The notes beneath the pieces were generated by a model, which ran no database searches, was not told where the DNA came from, and saw only the letters and a list, made by a program, of their open reading frames with translations. A stretch of 64,000 bases of DNA, taken from positions 2,728,001 to 2,792,000 of the forward strand of contig NZ_BNEA01000015.1 in NCBI RefSeq assembly GCF_016860525.1. Reading direction: 5' to 3'. Positions 53,771-62,081 of this stretch are shown piece by piece. Origin of the DNA: Streptomyces rubradiris (GTDB taxonomy: Bacteria > Actinomycetota > Actinomycetes > Streptomycetales > Streptomycetaceae). Each line of letters starts with the position of its first letter. Positions within the stretch are counted from its first letter, which is position 1. The position numbers were made by a program, and so were the translations under genes.

Positions 53771-55246
53771 CTACTTCTGGGCCCGCACCGGGATGTCGAG
53801 GATCACCCGGGTTCCGCGCCCGGACGCCGGCACCATGTCGAAGGATCCGCCCAGCTCCCCCTCCACCAGCGTCCGTACGATCTGCAGACCGAGGTTGCCC
53901 GAGCGGTGCGGGTCGAAGCCCTCGGGCAGGCCGACGCCGTCGTCCTGGACCGTGACCAGCAGCCGGGCCTCCTTGGTGGTGCCGCCGCGCACCGCGGAGA
54001 CCTCGACCGTGCCGGTGTCGCCTTCTCGGAAGCCGTGCTCCAGGGCGTTCTGCAGGATCTCGGTGAGGACCATGGACAGCGGGGTGGCCACTTCGGCGTC
54101 GAGTATGCCGAACCGTCCGGTGCGCCGGCCGGTGACCTTGCCCGGCGAGATCTCGGCGACCATGGCCAGCACCCGGTCCGCGATGTCGTCGAACTCGACC
54201 CGCTCGTCCAGGTTCTGCGACAGCGTCTCGTGCACGATCGCGATGGAACCGACCCGGCGGACCGCCTCCTCCAGCGCCTCCCGGCCGCGCTCGGACTCGA
54301 TGCGCCGGGCCTGGAGCCGGAGCAGGGCGGCGACCGTCTGGAGGTTGTTCTTCACCCGGTGGTGGATCTCCCGGATGGTGGCGTCCTTGGTGATCAACTC
54401 CCGCTCGCGCCGACGCAGTTCGGTCACGTCGCGGAGCAGCACCAGCGAACCGATGCGGGTGCCCTTGGGCTTGAGCGGGATGGCCCGGAACTGGATGACA
54501 CCGTCGTTCGCCTCGATCTCGAACTCGCGCGGCGCCCAGCCGCTGGCCACCTTGGCCAGCGCCTCGTCCACCGGACCCCGGGTGGGGGCGAGTTCGGCGG
54601 TGGTCTGTCCGAGGTGGTGACCGACCAGGTCGGCGGCGAGGCCGAGCCGGTGGTAGGCGGAGAGGGCGTTCGGGGAGGCGTACTGGACGATGCCGTCCGC
54701 GTCCAGCCGGATCAGACCGTCGCCGACGCGCGGGGAGGCGTCCATGTCGACCTGCTGGCCGGGGAACGGGAAGGAGCCCGCGGCGATCATCTGCGCGAGG
54801 TCGGAGGCGCTCTGGAGGTAGGTCAGCTCCAGGCGGCTCGGGGTGCGCACGGTGAGCAGATTGGTGTTCCGGGCGATCACGCCGAGGACGCGGCCCTCAC
54901 GCCGTACCGGGATGGACTCGACCCGTACGGGGACCTCTTCACGCCACTCCGGGTCGCCCTCGCGCACGATCCGGCCCTCGTCCAGCGCCACGTCCAGCAT
55001 CGGCCGCCGGCCGCGCGGGACCAGGTGGCCGACCATGTCGTCCTGGTAGGAGGTCGGGCCGGTGTTGGGCCGCATCTGGGCGACCGAGACGTACCGGGTG
55101 CCGTCCCGGGTGGGCACCCAGAGCACCAGGTCGGCGAAGGAGAGGTCGGAGAGCAGCTGCCACTCCGAGACCAGCAGGTGGAGCCACTCGAGGTCGGAGT
55201 CGTCCAGGGCGGTGTGCTGGCGTACGAGTTCGTTCATGGAGGGCAC
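53771..55246 (-). CDS. Cytosolic HisKA_2 sensor kinase (PdtaS-like)
   Basis: A 491-residue soluble kinase with no membrane helices. Order: GAF-like domain (about 1-150), PAS (about 170-285, RLDADGIVQYASPNALSAY), HisKA_2 with EIHHRVKNNLQTVAALLRLQARR (near 300) and HATPase (about 385-490, TEILQNALEHGF, GNLGLQIV). It resembles PdtaS of mycobacteria, which signals to an ANTAR response regulator that acts on RNA; no such regulator is next to it. Start GTG 55246 or ATG 55237; neither has a good ribosome site. A dre-like element lies 230 bases upstream. Confidence 0.92.
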   Translation of the reverse strand: MPSMNELVRQHTALDDSDLEWLHLLVSEWQLLSDLSFADLVLWVPTRDGTRYVSVAQMRPNTGPTSYQDDMVGHLVPRGRRPMLDVALDEGRIVREGDPEWREEVPVRVESIPVRREGRVLGVIARNTNLLTVRTPSRLELTYLQSASDLAQMIAAGSFPFPGQQVDMDASPRVGDGLIRLDADGIVQYASPNALSAYHRLGLAADLVGHHLGQTTAELAPTRGPVDEALAKVASGWAPREFEIEANDGVIQFRAIPLKPKGTRIGSLVLLRDVTELRRRERELITKDATIREIHHRVKNNLQTVAALLRLQARRIESERGREALEEAVRRVGSIAIVHETLSQNLDERVEFDDIADRVLAMVAEISPGKVTGRRTGRFGILDAEVATPLSMVLTEILQNALEHGFREGDTGTVEVSAVRGGTTKEARLLVTVQDDGVGLPEGFDPHRSGNLGLQIVRTLVEGELGGSFDMVPASGRGTRVILDIPVRAQK

Positions 55247-55570
55247 GTGTGCGAGCGTACCCGGGGCCTGACAGTGGCCGGAAAAACACCCGCGGGCCGC
55301 GGCGCCTGGAAGGGACCCTCAACCCTCCCGGCACCGCAGCCCGGAGCATCAACGGCCGTGGGGTGTGCGGTCCCGGTCGGCCGAAGGTCGAGGAGCCGGG
55401 CAGTCAGGGCAGAGAGCACCGGATCCTCGGTCCGTCTTCCTGTGCGGGGAAGACGGAGGCTTGCTGTTGTTCGATTCTGGACTAGACCACGTCGGCGTGT
55501 CCATGGCGCGGAAGCGTCGGCGCCGTAGCAGGCGCCGGCCCGCGATGCCACGCAGCCTAGCCCGCCCGGG
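55247..55570. other. Intergenic region upstream of the HisKA_2 kinase
   Basis: 324 bases between the start of the kinase gene and the end of the TetR gene, both on the minus strand. It contains a dre-like site (55476-55491). No gene seen. Confidence 0.5.
55476..55491. promoter_or_regulatory. dre-like site (DasR box)
   Basis: TCTGGACTAGACCACG shares 13 of 16 positions with the DasR responsive element ACTGGTCTAGACCACT, as I recall it; the core TGG.CTAGACCA is intact. It lies upstream of the minus-strand sensor kinase gene. Confidence 0.6.
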
Positions 55571-56212
55571 TCAGTCGTGGGGCCAGATGGCCATGGCAAT
55601 TTCCGCGAGTGCTTCCAGTTCCTCCCGGCGTGCGCCGTCGCGGGCCTGCTGGGACATGCCCTGGATCACGGCGCCGGTGTGCCGGGCGAGGGCCGCGGCG
55701 TCGGTGCCGGCGGGCAGCAGCCCGGCCGCGACGTCCGCCCGGATCCGGGACTCGATGGCGGCGATGTTGGCGTTGCGCCGGTCCCGCAGCAACGCCTCGA
55801 CCTCCGGGTTGGTGCAGTTGATGGCGGCGTGGATGATCATGCAGCCCTGCGGATGGGACGGGTCGGTGTACTCGGCGGCGGCCTCGCGGAGCATGCGGGC
55901 GACGCCCTCGCGGGCCGTGGGTTCCTCGTCGAGGGCGCGCGCGCCGAAGGCGCCGTGGGTGCCGCTGTAGACGCGGACGACCTCGTCGAAGAGGGACTGC
56001 TTGTCGCCGAAGGCCGCGTACAGGCTGGGAGCGCCGATGCCCATGACGCGGGTGAGGTCGGAGACCGAGGTGGCCTCGTACCCGTGCTGCCAGAAGGCCA
56101 GGAGCGCCTTCTCCAGTGCCGTGGCGCGGTCGAAGGAGCGCGGCCTGCCCCGCGTCCGGCCCGCCCCGCCGCTCTTCGCCTGTGTGTCCTGCCCGGTGGC
56201 CATGCGAACCAT
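55571..56212 (-). CDS. TetR-family regulator of the adjacent SDR gene
   Basis: A 213-residue TetR regulator with helix-turn-helix TSVSDLTRVMGIGAPSLYAAFG (near 48-70) and the C-terminal domain of the AcrR/YcdC-like group (QGCMIIHAAINC near 120). Start ATG 56212; ATG 56203 three codons on is also possible, with TATAAA close by. It is divergent from a short-chain dehydrogenase gene, with a pair of similar operator-like elements between them, so it probably represses both. Confidence 0.9.
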   Translation of the reverse strand: MVRMATGQDTQAKSGGAGRTRGRPRSFDRATALEKALLAFWQHGYEATSVSDLTRVMGIGAPSLYAAFGDKQSLFDEVVRVYSGTHGAFGARALDEEPTAREGVARMLREAAAEYTDPSHPQGCMIIHAAINCTNPEVEALLRDRRNANIAAIESRIRADVAAGLLPAGTDAAALARHTGAVIQGMSQQARDGARREELEALAEIAMAIWPHD

Positions 56213-56216
56213 TTTA

Positions 56217-56277
56217 TAGCGACCCCTAGAAAATTGCCGGCGGGGTGGTGTACGGTTTTTCTGTAACGACCGCTAGA
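56217..56277. promoter_or_regulatory. Paired operator-like repeats between TetR and SDR
   Basis: TAGCGACCCCTAGA (56217-56230) and TAACGACCGCTAGA (56264-56277) are direct repeats 47 bases apart, and each is an imperfect inverted repeat (TAnCG..CGnTA in the second). They flank both promoters, a normal place for TetR binding. Confidence 0.6.
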
Positions 56278-56296
56278 CAAATCGGAGGGGGCGGCC

Positions 56297-57049
56297 ATGG
56301 GCGCGCTGACAGGAAAGACGGCGCTGGTGACGGGTGCGAGCCGGGGCATCGGGCGGGGCATCGCCGAGCGGCTGGGACGCGACGGCGCCCGCGTGGCGGT
56401 GCACTACGGCACCAATGAGGAGGCGGCCGAGGCGACGGTGGCCGCGATCGAGTCGGCGGGCGGCTCCGCGTTCGCGATCGGGGTGGAGCTGGGCACGCCC
56501 GGGGACGCCGAGCGGCTGTGGGCGCAGTTCGACCGGCACGCGGACGGGGTGGACATCCTGGTGAACAACGCGGGCATCGGCACCGCGCGCCCCTTCGAGG
56601 AGATCGAGAAGGAGGAGTACGACCGGCTGTTCGCGGTGAACGCCAAGGCCCCCTTCTTCGTGACCCGGCTCGGCGTGGACCGGCTGCGCGACGGCGGGCG
56701 GGTGGTGAACATATCGTCCGGGCTGGCGCGGAGCGCGGTGATGCCCGACCTCCTGGCCTACTCCATGACCAAGGCGGCGCTGGACGTCCTCACCCGGGAC
56801 CTGTCCAAGCTGCTCGGCCCCCGCGGGATCACGGTGAACTCGGTGGCCCCCGGCATCATCGACACCGACAACACCGCGGAACTCCTGAACGGCACGGAGG
56901 ACGGCCGGGCCCGGGCCGCCGCGCTCTCGGCGCTGGGGCGGGTGGGAACGCCGGCCGATGTCGCCGACGCAGTGGCCTTCCTGGCATCGGACGACGGCCG
57001 GTGGGTGACCGGTCACTGGCTGGACGCGACGGGAGGTTCCCTCAGCTGA
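56297..57049 (+). CDS. Short-chain dehydrogenase/reductase
   Basis: A 250-residue classical SDR: cofactor motif TGASRGIGRGIAE (near residue 12-24), NNAG (near 90), the catalytic Ser in NISSGLA (near 139) and YSMTK (Tyr and Lys, near 155-159), and the C-terminal DGRWVTGHWLDATGG. It should be an NAD(P)-linked oxidoreductase of the FabG-like group. The ATG follows GGAGGGGG. The divergent TetR gene probably controls it. Confidence 0.93.
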   Translation: MGALTGKTALVTGASRGIGRGIAERLGRDGARVAVHYGTNEEAAEATVAAIESAGGSAFAIGVELGTPGDAERLWAQFDRHADGVDILVNNAGIGTARPFEEIEKEEYDRLFAVNAKAPFFVTRLGVDRLRDGGRVVNISSGLARSAVMPDLLAYSMTKAALDVLTRDLSKLLGPRGITVNSVAPGIIDTDNTAELLNGTEDGRARAAALSALGRVGTPADVADAVAFLASDDGRWVTGHWLDATGGSLS

Positions 57050-57105
57050 GAATTTCCCGGGTCTTCCCCGCTTCTTCCCACGCCCTCGAACGGCGGCTCT
57101 GTTAG

Positions 57106-57121
57106 ATTGGTCTAAACCACA
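57106..57121 (+). promoter_or_regulatory. dre site (DasR box) upstream of nagB
   Basis: ATTGGTCTAAACCACA matches the dre consensus ACTGGTCTAGACCACT at 13 of 16 positions. It lies 39 bases before the nagB start, and nagB is an established DasR target. Confidence 0.85.
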
Positions 57122-57159
57122 TAGACGCACAGAGCCCACTTCAGAACGGCAGGCCCAGC

Positions 57160-57945
57160 GTGGAAGTTGTCATCGTTCCGGACGCCGCGGCGGGCGGCGA
57201 GCTCATCGCCGAGGCCATGGCCCAGCTGCTGCGACGCAAGCCCGACGCCCTGCTCGGCGTGGCCACCGGCTCCACCCCGCTGCCCGTCTACCAGGCCCTG
57301 ACCGCCAAGGTGCGCTCCGGCGCCGTGGACGCCTCCCGGGCGAGGATCGCGCAGCTCGACGAGTATGTGGGGCTGCCCGCGGACCATCCCGAGTCCTACC
57401 GCTCGGTGCTGCGCCGGGAGGTGCTGGAGCCGCTGGGCATAGGGATGGACGCGTTCATGGGTCCGGACGGCACGGCGCAGGACGTCCAGGCGGCGTGCGA
57501 GGCGTACGACCGGGCGCTCACCGAGGCCGGCGGGGTGGACCTCCAGCTGCTCGGCATCGGGACCGACGGACACATCGGATTCAACGAGCCGTGCTCCTCG
57601 CTCGCCTCGCGCACCCGGATCAAGACGCTGACCGAGCAGACCCGGATCGACAACGCCCGTTTCTTCGACGGCGACATCGAGCAGGTCCCGCACCACGTCA
57701 TCACCCAGGGCATCGGGACGATCCTGGAGGCCCGGCACCTGGTGCTGCTGGCGACGGGCGAGGGCAAGGCGGACGCGGTCGCCGCGACGGTCGAGGGCCC
57801 GGTGGCCGCGGTCTGCCCCGCCTCCGCGCTCCAGCTCCACCCCCACGCCACGGTGGTGGTCGACGAGGCCGCCGCGTCCAAGCTGAAGCTGGCCGACTAC
57901 TTCCGCCACACCTACGCCAACAAGCCGGAGTGGCAGGGCCTTTAG
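57160..57945 (+). CDS. nagB: Glucosamine-6-phosphate deaminase
   Basis: A 261-residue enzyme converting glucosamine-6-phosphate to fructose-6-phosphate and ammonia, the last step of chitin-sugar use. Motifs: GVATGSTPLPVYQAL (near 38-52), AQLDEYVGLPADHPESY (near 67-83) and LLGIGTDGHIGFNEP (near 131-145), holding the active-site Asp, His and Glu. The GTG start gives the conserved N-terminus VEVVIVPDAAAGG. A dre element overlaps the promoter area; dasR lies 344 bases downstream. Confidence 0.96.
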   Translation: MEVVIVPDAAAGGELIAEAMAQLLRRKPDALLGVATGSTPLPVYQALTAKVRSGAVDASRARIAQLDEYVGLPADHPESYRSVLRREVLEPLGIGMDAFMGPDGTAQDVQAACEAYDRALTEAGGVDLQLLGIGTDGHIGFNEPCSSLASRTRIKTLTEQTRIDNARFFDGDIEQVPHHVITQGIGTILEARHLVLLATGEGKADAVAATVEGPVAAVCPASALQLHPHATVVVDEAAASKLKLADYFRHTYANKPEWQGL

Positions 57946-58023
57946 GGAGACACACCGACGGCACCGTCGGCGGGCTCCGGCACCGGCAAGGGGGCGGCGC
58001 CTCGCCGCGCAGGCGGGGCGGAC

Positions 58024-58052
58024 CGACGGATCGACGGATCGACGGATCGACG
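58024..58052. repeat. 8-bp tandem repeat CGACGGAT, 3.6 copies
   Basis: Three complete units of CGACGGAT and a partial fourth lie head to tail in the nagB-dasR spacer. Probably replication slippage. Confidence 0.8.
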
Positions 58053-58138
58053 GGGGCGGTAGCCGGCCGACGGCGCCCCGTCGCCTCCCTCACGCCGGAC
58101 CCCGGTCCTCGCCCCGTGTCCTTTCCGCTCACCCGCCC

Positions 58139-59051
<913 letters not shown>

Positions 59052-59185
59052 CGGCCGGACAACGGCAGGACACGTTCGCCGAATCGCTGTACCGATATGC
59101 GGACGAGGGCTTCCGCTGTCATGACACAGTCACCTAGATTTCCTGCTCATTGCACAGGTGATCAGCGAGGGGACGGAGCCGTGGC

Positions 59186-59449
59186 ATGTCCGGAACGCCT
59201 GAAGTGAGACCACCGGTGGTGACACCGGTCAGGGTGATCATCGCCTTGTGTCTCGTAGCGCCCTTCGTGGCGATGCTGTGGGTCGGCTCGTACGCCAAGG
59301 TCGACCCCACGCTCATCGGAATCCCGTTCTTCTACTGGTACCAGATGCTCTGGGTACTGATCTCCGCCGGGCTCACCATGCTGGCGTACAAACTCTGGCA
59401 GCGTGACCAGCGCGCCCGCAAGGAAGCCAGCGGGGGTGCGGCGAAGTGA
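59186..59449 (+). CDS. DUF3311 small membrane protein
   Basis: An 87-residue protein with two membrane helices (about 14-32 and 43-68), belonging to DUF3311, nearly always encoded just before a sodium:solute symporter. The stop overlaps the symporter GTG (GTGA). It is probably an accessory subunit, like the small partner of YhdT/PanF or ActP-type carriers. Confidence 0.9.
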   Translation: MSGTPEVRPPVVTPVRVIIALCLVAPFVAMLWVGSYAKVDPTLIGIPFFYWYQMLWVLISAGLTMLAYKLWQRDQRARKEASGGAAK

Positions 59450-61074
59450 AGGACGGCGTCAACGGCGTCGCGCTCGGCGTCTTCATCTTCTTCTTCCTGG
59501 TCGTCACGGTCCTCGGCTTCCTGGCCGCACGCTGGCGCAGGGCCGAGAACGAGCACTCCCTGGACGAATGGGGCCTGGGCGGGCGGTCCTTCGGTACCTG
59601 GATCACATGGTTCCTGCTCGGCGGCGACCTGTACACGGCGTACACCTTCGTCGCCGTGCCGGCGGCGATCTACGCGGCGGGCGCCTCCGGCTTCTTCGCG
59701 GTGCCGTACACGATCCTGGTGTACCCGCTGATCTTCACCTTCCTGCCCCGTCTGTGGTCGGTCTCGCACCGCCACGGGTACGTCACCACTTCCGACTTCG
59801 TGCGCGGCCGGTTCGGTTCCAAGGGCCTGTCGCTGGCGGTGGCGGTGACCGGCATCCTGGCGACGATGCCGTACATCGCGCTCCAGCTGGTCGGCATCCA
59901 GGCGGTGCTGGACGTGATGGGCGTCGGCGGCGGCGAGAACACCAACTGGTTCATCAAGGACCTGCCGTTGCTCATCGCCTTCGGTGTGCTGGCGGCCTAC
60001 ACCTACTCCTCCGGCCTGCGCGCCCCCGCGCTGATCGCGTTCGTCAAGGACACGCTGATCTACATCGTGATCGCGGTGGCGATCATCTACATCCCGATCA
60101 AGCTGGGTGGCTTCGACGACGTCTTCGCCAAGGCGGGGCAGGCGTTCGACCAGGTCAACCCGGCCACCGGCAAGCCGCGCGGGGCGCTCGCGCCGCCGGA
60201 GGCGGGCCAGTGGACGTACGCCACGCTGGCGCTCGGCTCGGCACTCGCGCTGTTCATGTACCCCCACTCGATCACCGCGACCCTGTCGTCCCGCAGCCGT
60301 GAGGTGATCCGCCGCAACACCACGATCCTGCCGCTGTACTCCCTGATGCTGGGTCTGCTGGCGCTGCTGGGCTTCATGGCGATCGCGGCCGGGGTGAAGG
60401 TCTCCAACGGCCAGCTCGCCATCCCGCAGCTGTTCGAGGACATGTTCCCGGACTGGTTCACCGGCGTGGCGTTCGCGGCGATCGGCATCGGCGCCCTGGT
60501 CCCGGCCGCGATCATGTCCATCGCGGCGGCCAACCTCTTCACCCGCAACATCTACAAGGACTTCATCAAGCCGAACGCGACGGCCGCGGAGGAGACCAAG
60601 GTCTCCAAGCTGGTCTCCCTGCTGGTGAAGGTCGGCGCCCTGGTGTTCGTCCTCACCATGGACAAGACCGTCGCCATCAACTTCCAGCTGCTGGGCGGCA
60701 TCTGGATCCTGCAGACCTTCCCGGCCCTGGTCGGCGGCCTGTTCACCGGCTGGTTCCACCGTTGGGCGCTGCTGGCCGGCTGGGCGGTCGGCATGGTCTA
60801 CGGCACGGCCGCCGCCTACGGGGTGGCCTCGCCCACGCAGAAGCACTTCGGCGGCTCCTCGAAGGAGATCCCCGGCATCGGCGAGATCGGTTACATCGGC
60901 CTGACGGCGTTCGTGCTGAACGTCCTGGTCACCGTGGTCCTGACGGTCGTCCTGAAGGCCGTGAAGGCCCCCGCGGGCATCGACGAGACCAAGCCGGAGG
61001 ACTACACGGCGGACTCCGGCGACCCCGATGTCCAGGTGGAGCTTCCGCCGGCCACCGCGGGCAGCGCGCACTGA
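59446..61074 (+). CDS. Sodium:solute symporter (monocarboxylate-type)
   Basis: A 542-residue SSS-family carrier with about 13 membrane helices, from the GTG overlapping the DUF3311 stop. Seen: an early GGRSFGTWITWFLLGGDLYTAY (residues near 48-68), MPYIALQLVGIQAVLDVMG (near 142-160), and LVPAAIMSIAAANLFTRNIYKDF (near 348-370), typical of the MctC/ActP branch that imports acetate, pyruvate or propionate with sodium or protons. The C-terminus is hydrophilic. The exact substrate is not proven. Confidence 0.92.
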   Translation: MKDGVNGVALGVFIFFFLVVTVLGFLAARWRRAENEHSLDEWGLGGRSFGTWITWFLLGGDLYTAYTFVAVPAAIYAAGASGFFAVPYTILVYPLIFTFLPRLWSVSHRHGYVTTSDFVRGRFGSKGLSLAVAVTGILATMPYIALQLVGIQAVLDVMGVGGGENTNWFIKDLPLLIAFGVLAAYTYSSGLRAPALIAFVKDTLIYIVIAVAIIYIPIKLGGFDDVFAKAGQAFDQVNPATGKPRGALAPPEAGQWTYATLALGSALALFMYPHSITATLSSRSREVIRRNTTILPLYSLMLGLLALLGFMAIAAGVKVSNGQLAIPQLFEDMFPDWFTGVAFAAIGIGALVPAAIMSIAAANLFTRNIYKDFIKPNATAAEETKVSKLVSLLVKVGALVFVLTMDKTVAINFQLLGGIWILQTFPALVGGLFTGWFHRWALLAGWAVGMVYGTAAAYGVASPTQKHFGGSSKEIPGIGEIGYIGLTAFVLNVLVTVVLTVVLKAVKAPAGIDETKPEDYTADSGDPDVQVELPPATAGSAH

Positions 61075-61088
61075 CCCACGCGACATCC

Positions 61089-61129
61089 GCAGCGGGCCGC
61101 CGACAGCAGACGCGTCGGCGGCCCGCTGC
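61089..61129 (+). terminator. Perfect hairpin after the symporter
   Basis: GCAGCGGGCCGCCGAC, a 9-base loop, GTCGGCGGCCCGCTGC is a 16-bp perfect stem beginning 15 bases after the stop. Confidence 0.8.
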
Positions 61130-61275
61130 CGTCGCCTGTCCGGCCCGCTGCCATACACCGGTCCGGGCGGGTGACGCGCGGCCCTCCCCGGCGGGGCACC
61201 CTGTGGAAACCGGCGGGGCACGCACCCTGTGGAAAACTTCGACGCCTTGTCGTACCCGTCCGGCACACTCGGCCC

Positions 61276-61782
61276 ATGGACATCGTCATCCGGCCCGCCG
61301 CCCCTCCCGAGTACGCCGTCCTCGGCGAGATCACCGCACAGGCCTACCTCGGAGACGGCCTCCTGGACTTCGGCGAGAGCGACGCGTACCTGGGCGAGCT
61401 GAAGGACGTGGCGAAACGCGCCGCCGCCGCCGAGGTCCTCGTCGCCGTCGCGGACGACCGGCCGCTCGGCGGCGTCACCTTCGTCCCGTCCGGTGGCCCC
61501 ATGGCGGACATAGCCCGCCCCGGCGAGGCGGAGATCCGCATGCTCGCGGTGGACCGCGCGGCCCGCGGCCGGGGCGCCGGCGAGGCGCTCGTCCGGGCCT
61601 GTATCGAGCGCGCGAGGGCCACGGAGGGCTGCACGGCCGTCGTCCTGTCCACCCAGCGCACCATGCGCACCGCCCACCGCATCTATGAACGGCTGGGATT
61701 CGTCCGCACACCCGAACGGGACTGGAATCCCGTGCCGGAGCTGGACGGCATCACGCTGCTCACCTACGAGTTGACGCTCTGA
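61276..61782 (+). CDS. GNAT-family N-acetyltransferase
   Basis: A 168-residue GNAT enzyme: acetyl-CoA motif RMLAVDRAARGRGAGEALV (near residue 95-113; pattern RGRGAG) and the C-terminal RTAHRIYERLGFVRTPERD. It transfers acetyl from acetyl-CoA to an unknown amine. ATG 61276 was chosen because the fold starts directly there and the upstream frame has no signal. It lies between the symporter operon and the riboswitch. Confidence 0.9.
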   Translation: MDIVIRPAAPPEYAVLGEITAQAYLGDGLLDFGESDAYLGELKDVAKRAAAAEVLVAVADDRPLGGVTFVPSGGPMADIARPGEAEIRMLAVDRAARGRGAGEALVRACIERARATEGCTAVVLSTQRTMRTAHRIYERLGFVRTPERDWNPVPELDGITLLTYELTL

Positions 61783-61845
61783 CACCACCGGGACACAACA
61801 TCTGGGGGTGACACGACAGCCCGGCACAAGATGTATGCTCATGCT

Positions 61846-61949
61846 CGCTGTCGCCGCAGGGGAATCCGGTGCGAATCCGGAACTGTCCCGCAACGGTGTA
61901 CTTGTGCGTATCCGCGTACGAGCGTCAGTCCGAGGACCTGCCGACAGCG
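61846..61949 (+). promoter_or_regulatory. Cobalamin (B12) riboswitch aptamer
   Basis: Closing helix CGCTGTCG (61846-61853) with CGACAGCG (61942-61949). Inside, GGGAATCCGGTGCGAATCC, CTGTCCCGCAACGGT and the B12 box CAGTCCGAGGACCTGCCG (61926-61943) follow the known order. S. coelicolor nrdABS is under such a riboswitch. Confidence 0.95.
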
Positions 61950-62081
61950 CACCCGGCCACCCGGCCGGTGTGCCCGACGTCCGGGCCTCGTGGAATGGGC
62001 CGGTGGACGCGAGAGCCGTCGCGCGCTCGTGCTGTCCCCTGCCCTCCGCCAGGCCCCGTGCCGAGCGAGGGAGACCCCCAC
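61950..62081 (+). promoter_or_regulatory. Expression platform between riboswitch and nrdA
   Basis: Hairpins near 61949-61973 (CACCCGGCC/GGCCGGTG) and near 61976-61990 (GCCCG/CGGGC) could act as a terminator. CCCTC (62042-62046) can pair with GAGGG (62067-62071), covering the nrdA ribosome site GAGGGAG. Which one is used is not known. Confidence 0.6.
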
